This document shows, one piece after another, positions 42,580 through 51,777 of a stretch of 64,000 bases of DNA (position 1 is its first letter; each line of letters starts with the position of its first letter). The notes beneath the pieces were generated by a model. That model was not told the origin of the DNA. It did no database searches and saw only the letters and a list, made by a program, of their open reading frames with translations. This DNA comes from Urbifossiella sp046350095. GTDB taxonomy: Bacteria > Planctomycetota > Planctomycetia > Gemmatales > Gemmataceae. The translations under genes and the position numbers were made by a program. The stretch is from contig JAXMBA010000006.1 of the NCBI GenBank assembly GCA_046350095.1, positions 1 through 64,000 on the forward strand. The letters run 5' to 3'.

Positions 42580-44844
42580 TCACCGCGGCCCCCCGAGGTG
42601 GGTGCGGAAGAAGCCGGCGGTGCGGGTCCACAGCCGCTCCATCACCACCGGGTCGGCCGAGTACATGTGCGTCACCCCCGGCAGGGCCAGTGCCTCGAAC
42701 GGGCGGCCGGCGCGGAACAGCGCCTCGCTCAGCCGCAGCGTGTGGCGGTAGTACACGTTGTCGTCGGCCGTGCCGTGGACCAGCAGCAGCGGCCGGTCCA
42801 GCTTCTCGGCCAGTGGCAGCAGCGATGCCTCGCGGTACGCCGCGGCGCTCGCCGGCAGCAGGCCCATGTAGCGCTCGGTGTAGTGGGTGTCGTAGTCCTC
42901 CCAGTCGGTGACGGGGGCGCCGGCGACGGCCGCCTTGAACACGTCCGGCCGCCGCAGCACGCCGTTCGCCGCCATGTACCCGCCGAACGACCACCCCACG
43001 ACACCGACCCGCTCGCGGTCCAGCTCCGGGAACTTGTCGCACAGCGCGTGCAGTCCCTTCACCTGGTCGTCGAGCGGCACCGTGCCGAACTTCTGGTACA
43101 CGGCGCGCTCCCAGTCGCGGCCGCGGCCAGGCGTGCCGCGGTTGTCCACGGCGACGACGACGTAGCCCTGGTCGGCGAGCCACTGCGGCACGAGCCAGTT
43201 CCGCATCGCCTGCACGACGTGCAGGTGTCGCGGCCCGCCGTACACGTCGAGGACCACCGGGTACTTTTTGGTGGCGTCGAAGTCGCGCGGCCGCACGACG
43301 GCGGTCCAGAAGTCGCCGACCTTCTCGACGGTGACGTTCGGGGTGAACGGCGGCTCCGCGGCGACCGACGGCAACTCGCCGCGCTCCTTGCGGTAGGCGT
43401 CGAACACCTTCGACCGCGGCATCTGCTTGAGCGTCGTGGTGGTCACGGCGGCCTGGCCCCACCCGCCGACCGCCGCGGTGTGCATCCCCGGCTCGGTCGT
43501 CAGGCGCGACCACTCCTCCGGCCCCGGCGTCACGATGATGATGTCGGGTTCCACCGTCGCCAGCCGCACCTGCTGCTGCGTCGGGTCCGGTGCAGTCAGG
43601 ACGGCCAGGGTCTTCGACTCCGGCCCCGGACCGCCGTACCGGACGCGGAAGTGACCGACGACGCCGAGCGGGTTCTGATCCGCCTTCACGAGCACTTCGA
43701 GCAGTTCGCCCGTCTCCGCCTTCCGCTTCTGAATCTCCAGCCCGTTCGGCCCCGCTCCCGCCCACCCGAAGTATTCCCCGGCCCAGACCGGAACTTCCGC
43801 CGGGATGTTCACCCACGCCTTGTCCTTCTCCGTCACCAGTACCCGCGCCTTGCCGGTGGCCGGGTCCACGCGGTTCAGCGCGAGTTCCTGCTGGAGCCGG
43901 TCCTGAACGATGACGCTCAATTCCGGCTGGCCGTGGTGCGTGCCCCACTGCACCGCCGCCAGATACTCGTACCGCTCGCGATCCCACTCCACCCACACCG
44001 TGTCGCCGCCAGCCACCGGCTTCACGCCGAGGCGCACGGCCACGTTCTTCTTCCCCGGCCGCGGGTAGAACTGCGGCGCCGGCGGCACCTCCGGCTTCAG
44101 CGGGTCGGCCACCCACCACTGCTCCACGCCCGTGTGGTCGGCCTCCGTGTAGGCGATGCTCTTCGAGTCCGGCGACCACCAGAAGCCACTGTGCCGGCCC
44201 ATCTCCTCCTGCGCCACGAACTCGGCCAGGCCGTGCGTCTTCACCACGGTGCCGCCCGTCGTCACCGGGAACTCCTGGTCCGCGGCCAGGTCGTAGCACG
44301 CCACGTCGAACCCGCGCACGAAGGCGATCCGCTTGCCGTCCGGCGACCACTTCGGGTCCACAACAGGGCCGTCGCCGCCGGCCTTCAGTTCGCGCAGCTG
44401 CCCGGTAGCGCGGTCGAGCACGTACAGCGTGTTGCCGAGTTTCACGAGCACGAACGCGCCGTCCGGGCTGAGGTGGAAGTCGGCGAAGCCGCCGGCGCTG
44501 ACGCGCTGCCGCTCGCGGCGGGCCTTTTCCTCCGGCGTCAGGTTCTCGGCGGCGCCCTTGAGGATCGTCTCGGCGGACAACACCTCGCGGGTCTTCGCCG
44601 TCGCCAGCTCGAACTCGAACAGGCTCTGCCGCTTCGTCGCCGGGTCGGCGCGGAGGAACAGGACGTGCTTGCCGTCGGGCGTCACCTTCGGCTTCGTCGG
44701 CCGGCCGAGGAGGAAGCCGCGGGTCTCGGCGTACTGCTTCAGGAACGACGTGTCCACAGACGGTCCTTTGGGGTCGGCCGGCGGCCGGGCCGGCACGGCG
44801 GACGCGGCGACGAGCAGCACGAGTGCGGGGGTGAGCGGTTTCAT
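42580..44844 (-). CDS. S9 family prolyl oligopeptidase (DPP IV-like)
   Basis: A 754-residue exported peptidase with a signal peptide (MKPLTPALVLLVAASAVPARP), an eight-blade-type propeller (about 60-480, with FADFHLSPDGAFVLVKLGNTLYV and DPKWSPDGKRIAFV) and a C-terminal alpha/beta-hydrolase domain. The nucleophile is in VGVVGWSFGGYMAANG, the Asp in LLVHGTADDNVYY and the His in LPGVTHMYS. It likely removes N-terminal dipeptides from peptides in the periplasm. TACACT ends 7 nt before the ATG, so a leaderless transcript is likely. Confidence 0.93.
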   Translation of the reverse strand: MKPLTPALVLLVAASAVPARPPADPKGPSVDTSFLKQYAETRGFLLGRPTKPKVTPDGKHVLFLRADPATKRQSLFEFELATAKTREVLSAETILKGAAENLTPEEKARRERQRVSAGGFADFHLSPDGAFVLVKLGNTLYVLDRATGQLRELKAGGDGPVVDPKWSPDGKRIAFVRGFDVACYDLAADQEFPVTTGGTVVKTHGLAEFVAQEEMGRHSGFWWSPDSKSIAYTEADHTGVEQWWVADPLKPEVPPAPQFYPRPGKKNVAVRLGVKPVAGGDTVWVEWDRERYEYLAAVQWGTHHGQPELSVIVQDRLQQELALNRVDPATGKARVLVTEKDKAWVNIPAEVPVWAGEYFGWAGAGPNGLEIQKRKAETGELLEVLVKADQNPLGVVGHFRVRYGGPGPESKTLAVLTAPDPTQQQVRLATVEPDIIIVTPGPEEWSRLTTEPGMHTAAVGGWGQAAVTTTTLKQMPRSKVFDAYRKERGELPSVAAEPPFTPNVTVEKVGDFWTAVVRPRDFDATKKYPVVLDVYGGPRHLHVVQAMRNWLVPQWLADQGYVVVAVDNRGTPGRGRDWERAVYQKFGTVPLDDQVKGLHALCDKFPELDRERVGVVGWSFGGYMAANGVLRRPDVFKAAVAGAPVTDWEDYDTHYTERYMGLLPASAAAYREASLLPLAEKLDRPLLLVHGTADDNVYYRHTLRLSEALFRAGRPFEALALPGVTHMYSADPVVMERLWTRTAGFFRTHLGGPR

Positions 44845-44891
44845 GGCGCCCAGTGTACCGCGGACGGGGCGACGGGGGCAGAGTCCACCCG

Positions 44892-44921
44892 TTGCAAGAG
44901 ACTGCCTTCGTGACCTAGAAT
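44892..44921 (+). promoter_or_regulatory. Predicted promoter of the cyclase-fold gene
   Basis: TTGCAA (44892-44897), 18-nt spacer, TAGAAT (44916-44921). The start point would be near 44928, giving a leader of about 29 nt. It lies back to back with the S9 peptidase promoter. Confidence 0.6.
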
Positions 44922-44956
44922 CACGGGTGCCTCCCCACGTCCACCGGGGTTCCCCC

Positions 44957-46777
44957 ATGCCGCCGTTCGCCCGCGCCGCCGCGCTGTTCGCCGCGTCCGC
45001 CCTCACGGCCGCTACCGCCGGCGCGGCCCCGCCGGAGCAGATCGACGCCGCCATCGCCAGGGGCGTGAACGTGCTCAAGACCCGGTTCAAGGACGGCGGC
45101 GGAAGCCAGGGCACCGGCGGGGCCTACGGCACCGGCCCCTCGGCGCTGGCCGGCATCGCCCTGCTGGAGGCGAACACCCCCGCGACCGACCCGACCGTGA
45201 AGGCCATCGCCGCGGCCGTCCGCGACCAGGCGTACCGCGAGTCGCAGACGTACCAGATCGCCTTATGCCTGCTCTTCCTCGACCGGCTCGAAGACCCGGC
45301 CGACGTGCCGGTGATCCAGATGCTCGGCGCCCGCCTGCTCGTCGGCCAGACGGCCCGCGGCGGGTGGACCTACGCCTGCGTCGCGTCCGTCCCCGCGGCC
45401 GACGAGCAGCGGCTCCGCGCCGGCCTCAAGGGGGCCGAACTGGTCGCCGGCAAGGACGCCCCCCCCGGCACCTACAAGCTCCACCCGATGGTGCAGGAGT
45501 ACCTCACCGCCCTGGTCAACGCCCGCGGCCCGGCCAAGGCCGAGGGCGGCGACAACTCGAACACCCAGTTCGGCATCCTCGCCGCCTGGGCTTGCCGCAA
45601 GTACGGCCTCCCGGCCGACGGCGCCCTGGACCTGATCGAGCGCCGCTTCCACGCCACCCAGGCGCCCGACGGCAGCTGGACCTACGGGTCCGACACGGTC
45701 GGCGTGGCCGGCTCCCCGGCGATGACGTGCGCCGGCCTCCTCGGCATCGCCACGGCCATCGGCCGGCGCGAGGAGAAGCGGGCCAAAACCGAAGCCCCGA
45801 AGGGGGAGCCGCCGGCGAAGACGAACGACCCGTTCTTCAACCCGCCGCCGCGGCCGGACGGCAAGGCGGCCGGCCCGAAGCGGCCGCTGGACGTCCGCGA
45901 CCAGGCCGCCGTCCGCGGCTTCGGCTACCTCGGCGCCGCCCTCCGCGCCGGCCACCAGGACTTGAAGAAGCTGTACTCCCTGTGGTCGCTGGAGCGGGTC
46001 GGCGTGCTCTACGGGGTGGACAAGATCGGCGGCGTCGACTGGTACGCCGGGGGGTCCGACTACCTCGTCGCCCTCCAGGCGGCCGACGGCGCCTGGCCGG
46101 GCGAGTACGGGCCGGAGGTGGACACGTCGTTCGCCGTGCTGTTCCTGTGTAAGGCGAACCTGGCACGCGACCTGTCGCGGCGCGTCCGCGGCGACTCCGG
46201 CAGCGAGCTGCGGGCCGGCGCCGCGGCGCCGGTGGAGACGGGGCCGGCGCCGAAGGGGCCGGTGGCGCCGGTAAACCCGCTGCCGGTGCCGGTCGCGGCG
46301 CCGCTCCCGCCGGGCGCCGCGGGGAAGGTCGCGACCGACCTGGTGGCGGCGGCGAACGGCGCCGGGTTCGCCAAGTCGCTGTCGGACGCGCGCGACGCGA
46401 AGGGTTCGGACTACACGGCCGGGCTGGCGGCGGCGGTCCACCGGCTGGACGGCGAGGCGAAGAAGACGGCCCGGGAGGCGCTGGCCGACCGGCTGGCGCG
46501 GATGTCGGCGGCGACGTTGCGGGGGCTGATGGGGAGTTCGGACCCGGAGGTGCGGCGCGGGGCGGTGCTGGCCGCGGCGATGCGCGACGACAAGGACCAC
46601 GTCCCGGACCTGATCGAGCGGATCAACGACGAGGACGACCGGGTGGTGCGGGCGGCGCGGGCGGGGCTGCGGAGCCTGACGGGCCAGGACCACGGCCCGC
46701 CCACGGACGCCGGGCCGGGCCAGCGGGCGGCGGCAGCGGGTGCGTGGCGGGCGTGGTGGGTGCGGCAGAAGCGGTGA
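44957..46777 (+). CDS. Exported terpene-cyclase-fold repeat protein with HEAT-like C-terminus
   Basis: A 606-residue protein with a signal peptide (PPFARAAALFAASALTAATAGAA). The central part has prenyltransferase/squalene-oxidase-type repeats (GGAYGTGPSALAGIALLEA, DGSWTYGSDTVGVAGSPAMTCAGLLGIATAI, DGAWPGEYGPEVDTSFAVLFLCKANLAR), the alpha-alpha barrel used by squalene-hopene cyclases, but lacks the DXDD acid motif, so no cyclase activity is claimed. A Pro-rich linker and HEAT-like repeats (MGSSDPEVRRGAVLAAAM) follow. Common in Planctomycetes; function unknown. Confidence 0.82.
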   Translation: MPPFARAAALFAASALTAATAGAAPPEQIDAAIARGVNVLKTRFKDGGGSQGTGGAYGTGPSALAGIALLEANTPATDPTVKAIAAAVRDQAYRESQTYQIALCLLFLDRLEDPADVPVIQMLGARLLVGQTARGGWTYACVASVPAADEQRLRAGLKGAELVAGKDAPPGTYKLHPMVQEYLTALVNARGPAKAEGGDNSNTQFGILAAWACRKYGLPADGALDLIERRFHATQAPDGSWTYGSDTVGVAGSPAMTCAGLLGIATAIGRREEKRAKTEAPKGEPPAKTNDPFFNPPPRPDGKAAGPKRPLDVRDQAAVRGFGYLGAALRAGHQDLKKLYSLWSLERVGVLYGVDKIGGVDWYAGGSDYLVALQAADGAWPGEYGPEVDTSFAVLFLCKANLARDLSRRVRGDSGSELRAGAAAPVETGPAPKGPVAPVNPLPVPVAAPLPPGAAGKVATDLVAAANGAGFAKSLSDARDAKGSDYTAGLAAAVHRLDGEAKKTAREALADRLARMSAATLRGLMGSSDPEVRRGAVLAAAMRDDKDHVPDLIERINDEDDRVVRAARAGLRSLTGQDHGPPTDAGPGQRAAAAGAWRAWWVRQKR

Positions 46778-46940
46778 CGAGATTCGCGCCCCGGGCCGAC
46801 ACCGCCGGCCGACCCGCGCCCCGATCCCGGTACCACCCGCCACGCCGACGGGCCTGTCGCGGGTGGGAAGTCTGGGACACGTCGCCTTGACTGCGACGGC
46901 GCTCCGACTATGACTTCTCTTTCTGACAGAGACGCAACCA

Positions 46941-47690
46941 ATGAGCCCGTTGGCGACCAGCGGTGTCGTGCTGTTCTGCATTTTCGGATGCGCTCTCCTC
47001 GGCGTCATTCTCCGCACGCGCTTCCCCGACCAGCACCTCACGGCCGACACCAGGGACCTCGTCAAGCTGGTCATGGGCACCGTCGGCACGATGACGGGCA
47101 TGGTGTTGGGGTTGCTCGTGGCGTCCGCGAAGAGCACGTTCGACTCCCAGCGGGGTGGCGTGGCCCAGTTGGCCACCAACGTCGTGCTGCTTGACCGGAC
47201 GCTCGCGCACTACGGGCCGGAGGCGGGCGGCGTTCGCGCCACGCTCCGCGACTCCGTCAACGACATGATTCATCGGATGTGGCCCGAGGAGGCTGCGGCC
47301 CGGGTGACCGACCACGACGGGCACTACGACGACCTGTACGACCAGGTCCTCGCGCTGCAACCCAAGACCGACGCCCAGCGGGCCACGCAGGCCCAGGCCC
47401 TGAAGGTCATGCACGACACGGCGCAGATGCGCTGGCACCTCTACACCCAGCGGGGCAACTCGGTCCCGCCGATCTTCCTGGTCCTGATGGTGGCCTGGCT
47501 GTCCCTCACGTTCGCGTCCTACGGCCTGTTCGCGCAGCGCCACGGGACGACCCTCGCCGTACTCCTGCTGGGCTCCTTTGTCGTGTCGAGTGCGGTGTTC
47601 CTCATCCTCGAACTCGACAACTCGTTCGGCGGGATCATCCACATTTCCAGTCTGCCGATGACGAACGCCGTCTCGCAGTTGGGTCGGTAA
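46941..47690 (+). CDS. DUF4239 (bestrophin-like) membrane protein
   Basis: A 249-residue membrane protein with two N-terminal helices (GVVLFCIFGCALLGVIL; LVMGTVGTMTGMVLGLLVASAK), a central soluble region and two C-terminal helices (IFLVLMVAWLSLTFASYGLF; LAVLLLGSFVVSSAVFLILELDNSFGG), the DUF4239 pattern. The family is distantly bestrophin-like and may be an anion channel; role unproven. The upstream 163-bp gap shows nothing recognisable. Confidence 0.8.
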   Translation: MSPLATSGVVLFCIFGCALLGVILRTRFPDQHLTADTRDLVKLVMGTVGTMTGMVLGLLVASAKSTFDSQRGGVAQLATNVVLLDRTLAHYGPEAGGVRATLRDSVNDMIHRMWPEEAAARVTDHDGHYDDLYDQVLALQPKTDAQRATQAQALKVMHDTAQMRWHLYTQRGNSVPPIFLVLMVAWLSLTFASYGLFAQRHGTTLAVLLLGSFVVSSAVFLILELDNSFGGIIHISSLPMTNAVSQLGR

Positions 47691-47700
47691 CGATGTAGGG

Positions 47701-47841
47701 CTACCGCACGATGACGGCCGCGTCTGGGTTCACCGCCACGGGGGCCGCGGTGGACTTCACCGGCGCCTCGCTTTTGCCCGAGAGCATGCCCCGCTGACGA
47801 CCCCGGCCGCGACCGGGCTCGCTGCCTGAGTTGAGCTTCAA
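47701..47841 (-). CDS. Possible small basic protein, doubtful
   Basis: A 46-codon frame on the minus strand from TTG 47841 (preceded by GGGGGTGA) to TAG 47701, reading MKLNSGSEPGRGRGRQRGM and ending VNPDAAVIVR. It fills the otherwise empty gap between the DUF4239 and LssY-like genes. The ending looks like protein and the RG run could bind nucleic acid, but a rare start and short length keep confidence low. It may equally be a gene remnant. Confidence 0.25.
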   Translation of the reverse strand: MKLNSGSEPGRGRGRQRGMLSGKSEAPVKSTAAPVAVNPDAAVIVR

Positions 47842-47864
47842 GCTTCACCCCCAAGGTGAGTTCC

Positions 47865-48590
47865 ATGTCCGACGCGATGACCCCCGCCCGCCGGCGGTTG
47901 TGGAAGCGGGCGGGGGCGGCCGCCCTCGCCGTGGTACTGATCTACCTGATCGCGGCCTACGTCGTCGTGCCGTTCGCGTGGGAGCGCTACGCGCACCGCC
48001 ACCCCGCGTGGGAGGCCGCGCCGCGCATCACCCACACCGGCGCCGACATCCCGGGCGACCCGCTCAACGTTGCGGTGGTCGGGGACGAGGTGGCGCTGAA
48101 GAAGGTGATCCTCGCCGCGGGGTGGTACCCGGCCGACCCCCTCACCCTGAAGAGCTGCGTGGAGATCGCCGAGGCGTCCGTCCTGGGACGGACCTACGAC
48201 GACGCCCCGGTCAGCAACCTGTTCCTGTTCGGCCGTAAGCAGGACCTGGCGTTCGAGCAGCCGGTCGGCGACAACCCCCGGAAGCGGCACCACGTCCGCT
48301 TCTGGAAGGGCGACAGGCCCGGCCCGGGCGACCGCCCCGTGTGGTTCGGGTCGGCCACCTACGACGAGCGGGTCGGCCTGAGCCACACCACCGGCCAGGT
48401 CACGCACCACATCGCCCCGGACCTCGACGCCGAACGCGACCACCTGATGCAGTCGCTAAAGGCCACCGGGAAATTGACCGAGACGTACTTCGTGGACGGC
48501 TTCCAGAACCCCCGGGAGGGGAGGAACGGCGGCGGCGACCCCTGGCGCACGGACGGCCGACTGGCCGTGGTCGTACTCGGGGCGCCGTAG
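47865..48590 (+). CDS. LssY C-terminal domain-like membrane-anchored protein
   Basis: A 241-residue protein with one N-terminal membrane segment (LWKRAGAAALAVVLIYLIAAYVVVPFAWERY) and an exterior domain resembling the LssY C-terminal region: GDPLNVAVVGDEVALKKVILAAGWYPADPLTLKSC, then VSNLFLFGRKQDLAFEQ, KRHHVRFWK and VWFGSATYDERVGLSHTTGQVTHHIAPDLDAERDHL. Its function is unknown. ATG 47865 has AAGGTGAG 8 nt upstream. It converges with the CotH gene, 18 bp away. Confidence 0.75.
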   Translation: MSDAMTPARRRLWKRAGAAALAVVLIYLIAAYVVVPFAWERYAHRHPAWEAAPRITHTGADIPGDPLNVAVVGDEVALKKVILAAGWYPADPLTLKSCVEIAEASVLGRTYDDAPVSNLFLFGRKQDLAFEQPVGDNPRKRHHVRFWKGDRPGPGDRPVWFGSATYDERVGLSHTTGQVTHHIAPDLDAERDHLMQSLKATGKLTETYFVDGFQNPREGRNGGGDPWRTDGRLAVVVLGAP

Positions 48591-48608
48591 CGTCGGTTCG
48601 GCGGGTGA

Positions 48609-49784
48609 TTACTCCTTCACCCGCATCAGCTCCGCGGTGATGTGCCGGTGGCGCTGGCGGATGCCGTCGCGGAGGCGGTCCACCTGCCCCTTCAGGCCGT
48701 TCGCCGCGCCCGGGTCCACGGCCGCCACCGCCGGCCGGATCTTCGCCTCGGCCTCGTCCAGCCGCTTCACCCACCTCGCCGGCTCGAACACCGTCCGCAT
48801 CACCTCGCGCATCCGCGCCCAGTAGCGGCGCCTCCCCTCGGTCGTCTCGATGATCTGCCGCGCCACGAAGCCGCCGAACCCCGGCAGCGCCGGGCCGTTC
48901 GGCTCGCCGAACATCTGGTCCATCCCCGACGGGATGAACACCAGCTTGTTCCGCTCCGGGTCGTGGTAGATGCGGTAGTTGTTCGCCTTGAACGGGTAGC
49001 CGTCCCAGTCCAACATGATCGCCGACATCACCATGTAACTGATGAACTGGTCCAGGTCGAGGACGCGGGACAGTTGCTCGATGCGGCGCTTGTGGTCATT
49101 CTCGCGCGCCGCCGCGATCAACGCCTTCAGGTCGCCGCGGTCCTTCACGTCGCCTTCGCCGGACACCAGCTGCAGCGGCCGGTCGATGTCCTGGAGGAAG
49201 CCGCCGTCGTAGAAGTTGCCGTGGTTGTTCTTGAAGTGCTTCTTCAGGAAGTCCTTGTCGTACCCCTCCTTGAGGTAGTAGAAGCCGAGCTTGCGGCCGT
49301 TCATTGTCACCGCGGCGTGGCCGATCCGCGCCGCCGGGACGCCGACGGCCCGCATCAGTTCGCCGCACAGCAACTCCGACAGGTAGCTCGGGTCTTGCGC
49401 CGAGTTGGCGAGGTGGAACTTGTCCAGGCCGCGCCAGCGCTGGCCGTCGGCGAACTTGTCCATGTTCAGGGTGAAGCCGGGGCGGTCGTCGAACCCGCGG
49501 AAGCTGCCGGCCGACCCGCGCAGGTGGACGGCGACGTTCTTGAACGTCTGGTTGTTCTCCTTCACGCTGACGGCGACGTACTTGCGCGGGTCGCGGCGGA
49601 GGGAGTCTGCCTCCTTCTGGCCGACTTCCAGGGCGATGCTAACCGGCTCGCCCTTGGCGAAGAAGGCGTCCACCTCCTCGGCGTGCGTCTTGGCCTTTTG
49701 CGCGGCCGCGGGCTCGGCGCGGACGCCGACCAGGGCGGCGACGGCCGCAAGGAGCGCGGCGGTGGGGGCGACGGTCCGGGTCAT
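48609..49784 (-). CDS. CotH kinase family protein, secreted
   Basis: A 391-residue exported protein with a signal peptide and a CotH kinase domain: VAVHLRGSAGSFRGFDDRPGFTLNMDKF, LNMD/ DKFHLANSAQDPSYLSELLCGELMRAVGVPAARIGHAAV, FYYLKEGYDKDFLKKHF and the metal-binding end MLDWDGYPFKANNYRIYHDP (WDGYxxNNYR), FIPSGMDQMFG. CotH enzymes phosphorylate surface proteins. It starts 15 bp after the DUF4956 gene; in other bacteria the pair often accompanies a VTC-type polyphosphate polymerase, which is missing here. Confidence 0.9.
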   Translation of the reverse strand: MTRTVAPTAALLAAVAALVGVRAEPAAAQKAKTHAEEVDAFFAKGEPVSIALEVGQKEADSLRRDPRKYVAVSVKENNQTFKNVAVHLRGSAGSFRGFDDRPGFTLNMDKFADGQRWRGLDKFHLANSAQDPSYLSELLCGELMRAVGVPAARIGHAAVTMNGRKLGFYYLKEGYDKDFLKKHFKNNHGNFYDGGFLQDIDRPLQLVSGEGDVKDRGDLKALIAAARENDHKRRIEQLSRVLDLDQFISYMVMSAIMLDWDGYPFKANNYRIYHDPERNKLVFIPSGMDQMFGEPNGPALPGFGGFVARQIIETTEGRRRYWARMREVMRTVFEPARWVKRLDEAEAKIRPAVAAVDPGAANGLKGQVDRLRDGIRQRHRHITAELMRVKE

Positions 49785-49799
49785 GATCGGTCCTCGCGG

Positions 49800-50474
49800 C
49801 TAGCTGGGCTCGCGCCACTCGACGCTCTGCACGCCCTCGATGCGGTTCAACTCGCCGATGAGGGCGACGGGCGCGACCCCGGGCTTCGGCCGAACGTGGT
49901 AGGTGAAGTCCATCGCCGCGCCCTGCTTGGCGGTGTCAGCCGCCTGGAACTTGGCCTCGCGCAGGTGCTTTGCGAAGGCCGCGGCGAGGAGCGCGTGCGG
50001 GTCGGTGCCGGGGGCCATCCGCACAATCAGTCGGGCCGGGTGGGCCACGGACGAGGTGCCGCCCCACAGCGCCAGCACCGCCGCGGTGAGCCCGACGACC
50101 GGGATGCCGACCAGCGCCAGCGCCGGCGACCCGGCCCCGACCGCCATGCCGACGGCGACCGCGAAGATGACGAAGGAGGTGTCGCGGGTGTCGTCCACGA
50201 CGGTGCGGAAGCGGACGATGGACAGCGCCCCGACGAGGCTGAATGCCCGGGCGACGCTGTTGCCGATGACCTGCGTGACGAGGGCGATGAGGACGGTGAG
50301 GAGGACGAGGGTGGCCGAGAACGGGGCCGCCTCGCTGCGGGTCTTCTTGCGGGTGAGGGCGTAGACGGCGGCGACGGCCGCCCCGAGCAGCGCGGCCAGG
50401 ACGAGCCGGACGGCGAGCTTCTCGGGGGCGATCTCTCCCTCGCTGCCCACCACCCCGTTCAGCCACTCCGGCAT
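49800..50474 (-). CDS. DUF4956 membrane protein
   Basis: A 224-residue protein with four hydrophobic segments followed by a soluble domain. Family hallmark: the loop VGALSIVRFRTVVDDTRDTSFVIFAVAVGMAVG (RFR...D). The C-terminal ferredoxin-like fold ends in GELNRIEGVQSVEWREPS. Its role is not known; genomic pairing with CotH kinases is recurrent. GGGAGGG precedes the ATG, and a TATACT box lies at 50506-50501. Confidence 0.88.
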   Translation of the reverse strand: MPEWLNGVVGSEGEIAPEKLAVRLVLAALLGAAVAAVYALTRKKTRSEAAPFSATLVLLTVLIALVTQVIGNSVARAFSLVGALSIVRFRTVVDDTRDTSFVIFAVAVGMAVGAGSPALALVGIPVVGLTAAVLALWGGTSSVAHPARLIVRMAPGTDPHALLAAAFAKHLREAKFQAADTAKQGAAMDFTYHVRPKPGVAPVALIGELNRIEGVQSVEWREPS

Positions 50475-50500
50475 CCGTACCCTCCCGGTCTGTTCGGTGC

Positions 50501-50506
50501 AGTATA
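50501..50506 (-). promoter_or_regulatory. -10 element of the DUF4956-cotH operon
   Basis: TATACT on the minus strand (close to TATAAT), about 27 nt before the DUF4956 ATG. No clear -35. Leader contains the GGGAGGG ribosome-binding site. Confidence 0.5.
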
Positions 50507-50578
50507 TCGTCCGCCGGGGAGGGAGGCGGGCGGGATTCCGGTTGACGCGGCCGGCGGCGGGAGTAAAAAGAGGGTGTC

Positions 50579-50652
50579 GGGCGTTTAGCTCAGCTGGCTA
50601 GAGTACCACATTGACATTGTGGGGGTCACTGGTTCAAGTCCAGTAACGCCCA
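50579..50652 (+). tRNA. tRNA-Val (GAC)
   Basis: A 74-nt cloverleaf: acceptor GGGCGTT/AACGCCC with discriminator A, D-arm TAGCTCAGCTGG, anticodon stem CCACA/TGTGG with anticodon GAC, T-arm CTGGTTCAAGTCCAG. CCA not encoded. Confidence 0.97.
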
Positions 50653-50665
50653 TTCCGACGCGCCG

Positions 50666-50689
50666 AAGCCGCACCCCCGGGTGCGGCTT
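50666..50689 (+). terminator. Hairpin after tRNA-Val
   Basis: AAGCCGCACCC (50666-50676) pairs with GGGTGCGGCTT (50679-50689), loop CC, followed by CTTCGTTT. Perfect 11-bp stem, 14 nt after the tRNA. Between here and 50868 there is only a doubtful 29-codon frame. Confidence 0.75.
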
Positions 50690-50868
50690 CTTCGTTTACA
50701 CCCCCGGCGCAAGTCCGCCCGGCCGCCGCGTTCGCGGTCACCCACCGCACGGAAGCCGTCCCATGACCATCGCCCTGTCTGCCGTCGTCGTCGCCGCGAA
50801 CGTCGCCTACTCGGTCCGCGCGTGGCGGCAGGAACGCGCCGGCGGCCGCTGACCGACCGGGTCGCGTG

Positions 50869-51750
50869 TCACTCGCCCCCCGACAGCACCTCGCCGCCGG
50901 CGCGCGTCGTCAGCGCCGCCAGCGTCGTGATCGGCATGCCGGTTCGCAGGAACCGCACCGACCCGTCGGCCATCACCACGCTGGCGCCGGCGAAGTGGAA
51001 GCCGTAGATCTCGTGGACGTTGGTGCAGTTCACGCCGCACGGCCCCCACGGGCCGGAGCCGTCGGCCTTCCAGCCGTCGAGGTTGATCGGGATGTTGCCG
51101 TTGGCCGCCGCCCACCCGCACGGCTGGACGTCGCCGTTCCGCCTGCCGTTCCGCCACAACTCCGGCCGCCCCGCCACCTCGGCGACGGCGATGCTGTTCG
51201 ACGTGCCGTCGGTGACGTCCGCGAACCGCGCCCCCTGCGCGATGGCGCACACGCCGGTCGGGTCGCCGGTCCACGGCGAGAGGAGGCCGGTGGCGATGAG
51301 GTTCGGGTCCACGTCGTAGATCGGGGAGTAGTCGCACACGCCGTACACGAGGCCGCCGGCGGCGTTGGTCGCCTCGCGGCCGGACGGCGCCGACGGGCAC
51401 ACGAACACCGGCACGGCGGCGCTCACCGCCGGTTGGTTGAGCGGGTGGTCGTACTTCAGGTCGAACCGGTAGCGGTCGAAGGCCGCGCGCTGCTCGACAT
51501 AGGGAAGGATGTACCCGCCGAAGCCGTGGTACCACTCGCTGTTGCGGATGCCCACCGCCGGCGGGAACCGCCCCTCGGCGTCGTGCCGCATGTGACACGC
51601 GGCGCCGATCTGCTTGAGGTTGTTCTGGCACTTCACCCGCGCGGCCGCCTCGCGGACCTTCTGCACCGCCGGGAGCAGCAGCCCGACCAGCACCGCGATG
51701 ATGGCGATGACGACCAGCAGTTCGATCAGCGTGAACGCCCGGCGCGACAT
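50869..51750 (-). CDS. DUF1559 (pilin-like prepilin) protein
   Basis: A 293-residue protein with a type-IV-pilin N-terminus (RRAFTLIELLVVIAIIAVLVGLLLPAVQKVREAA), a prepilin peptidase site before FTLIE and the DUF1559 exterior domain (CQNNLKQIG, RFADVTDGTSNSIAVAE, ending HFAGASVVMADGSVRFL, the H-X9-DG motif). Planctomycetes carry dozens of these. They probably form pseudopili of a type-II-like secretion system; individual roles unknown. ATTCTA (TAGAAT on the minus strand, 51780-51775) lies 25 bp upstream. Confidence 0.93.
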   Translation of the reverse strand: MSRRAFTLIELLVVIAIIAVLVGLLLPAVQKVREAAARVKCQNNLKQIGAACHMRHDAEGRFPPAVGIRNSEWYHGFGGYILPYVEQRAAFDRYRFDLKYDHPLNQPAVSAAVPVFVCPSAPSGREATNAAGGLVYGVCDYSPIYDVDPNLIATGLLSPWTGDPTGVCAIAQGARFADVTDGTSNSIAVAEVAGRPELWRNGRRNGDVQPCGWAAANGNIPINLDGWKADGSGPWGPCGVNCTNVHEIYGFHFAGASVVMADGSVRFLRTGMPITTLAALTTRAGGEVLSGGE

Positions 51751-51777
51751 GAGACTGCCCCCCGTGCGGCACGCATT

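Noticed and set aside
50763..50852. A 29-codon frame (MTIALSAVVVAANVAYSVRAW)
   Set aside because: It has a hydrophobic, membrane-like sequence but no ribosome-binding site and no supporting context. It could be a tiny membrane protein, but it is not called.
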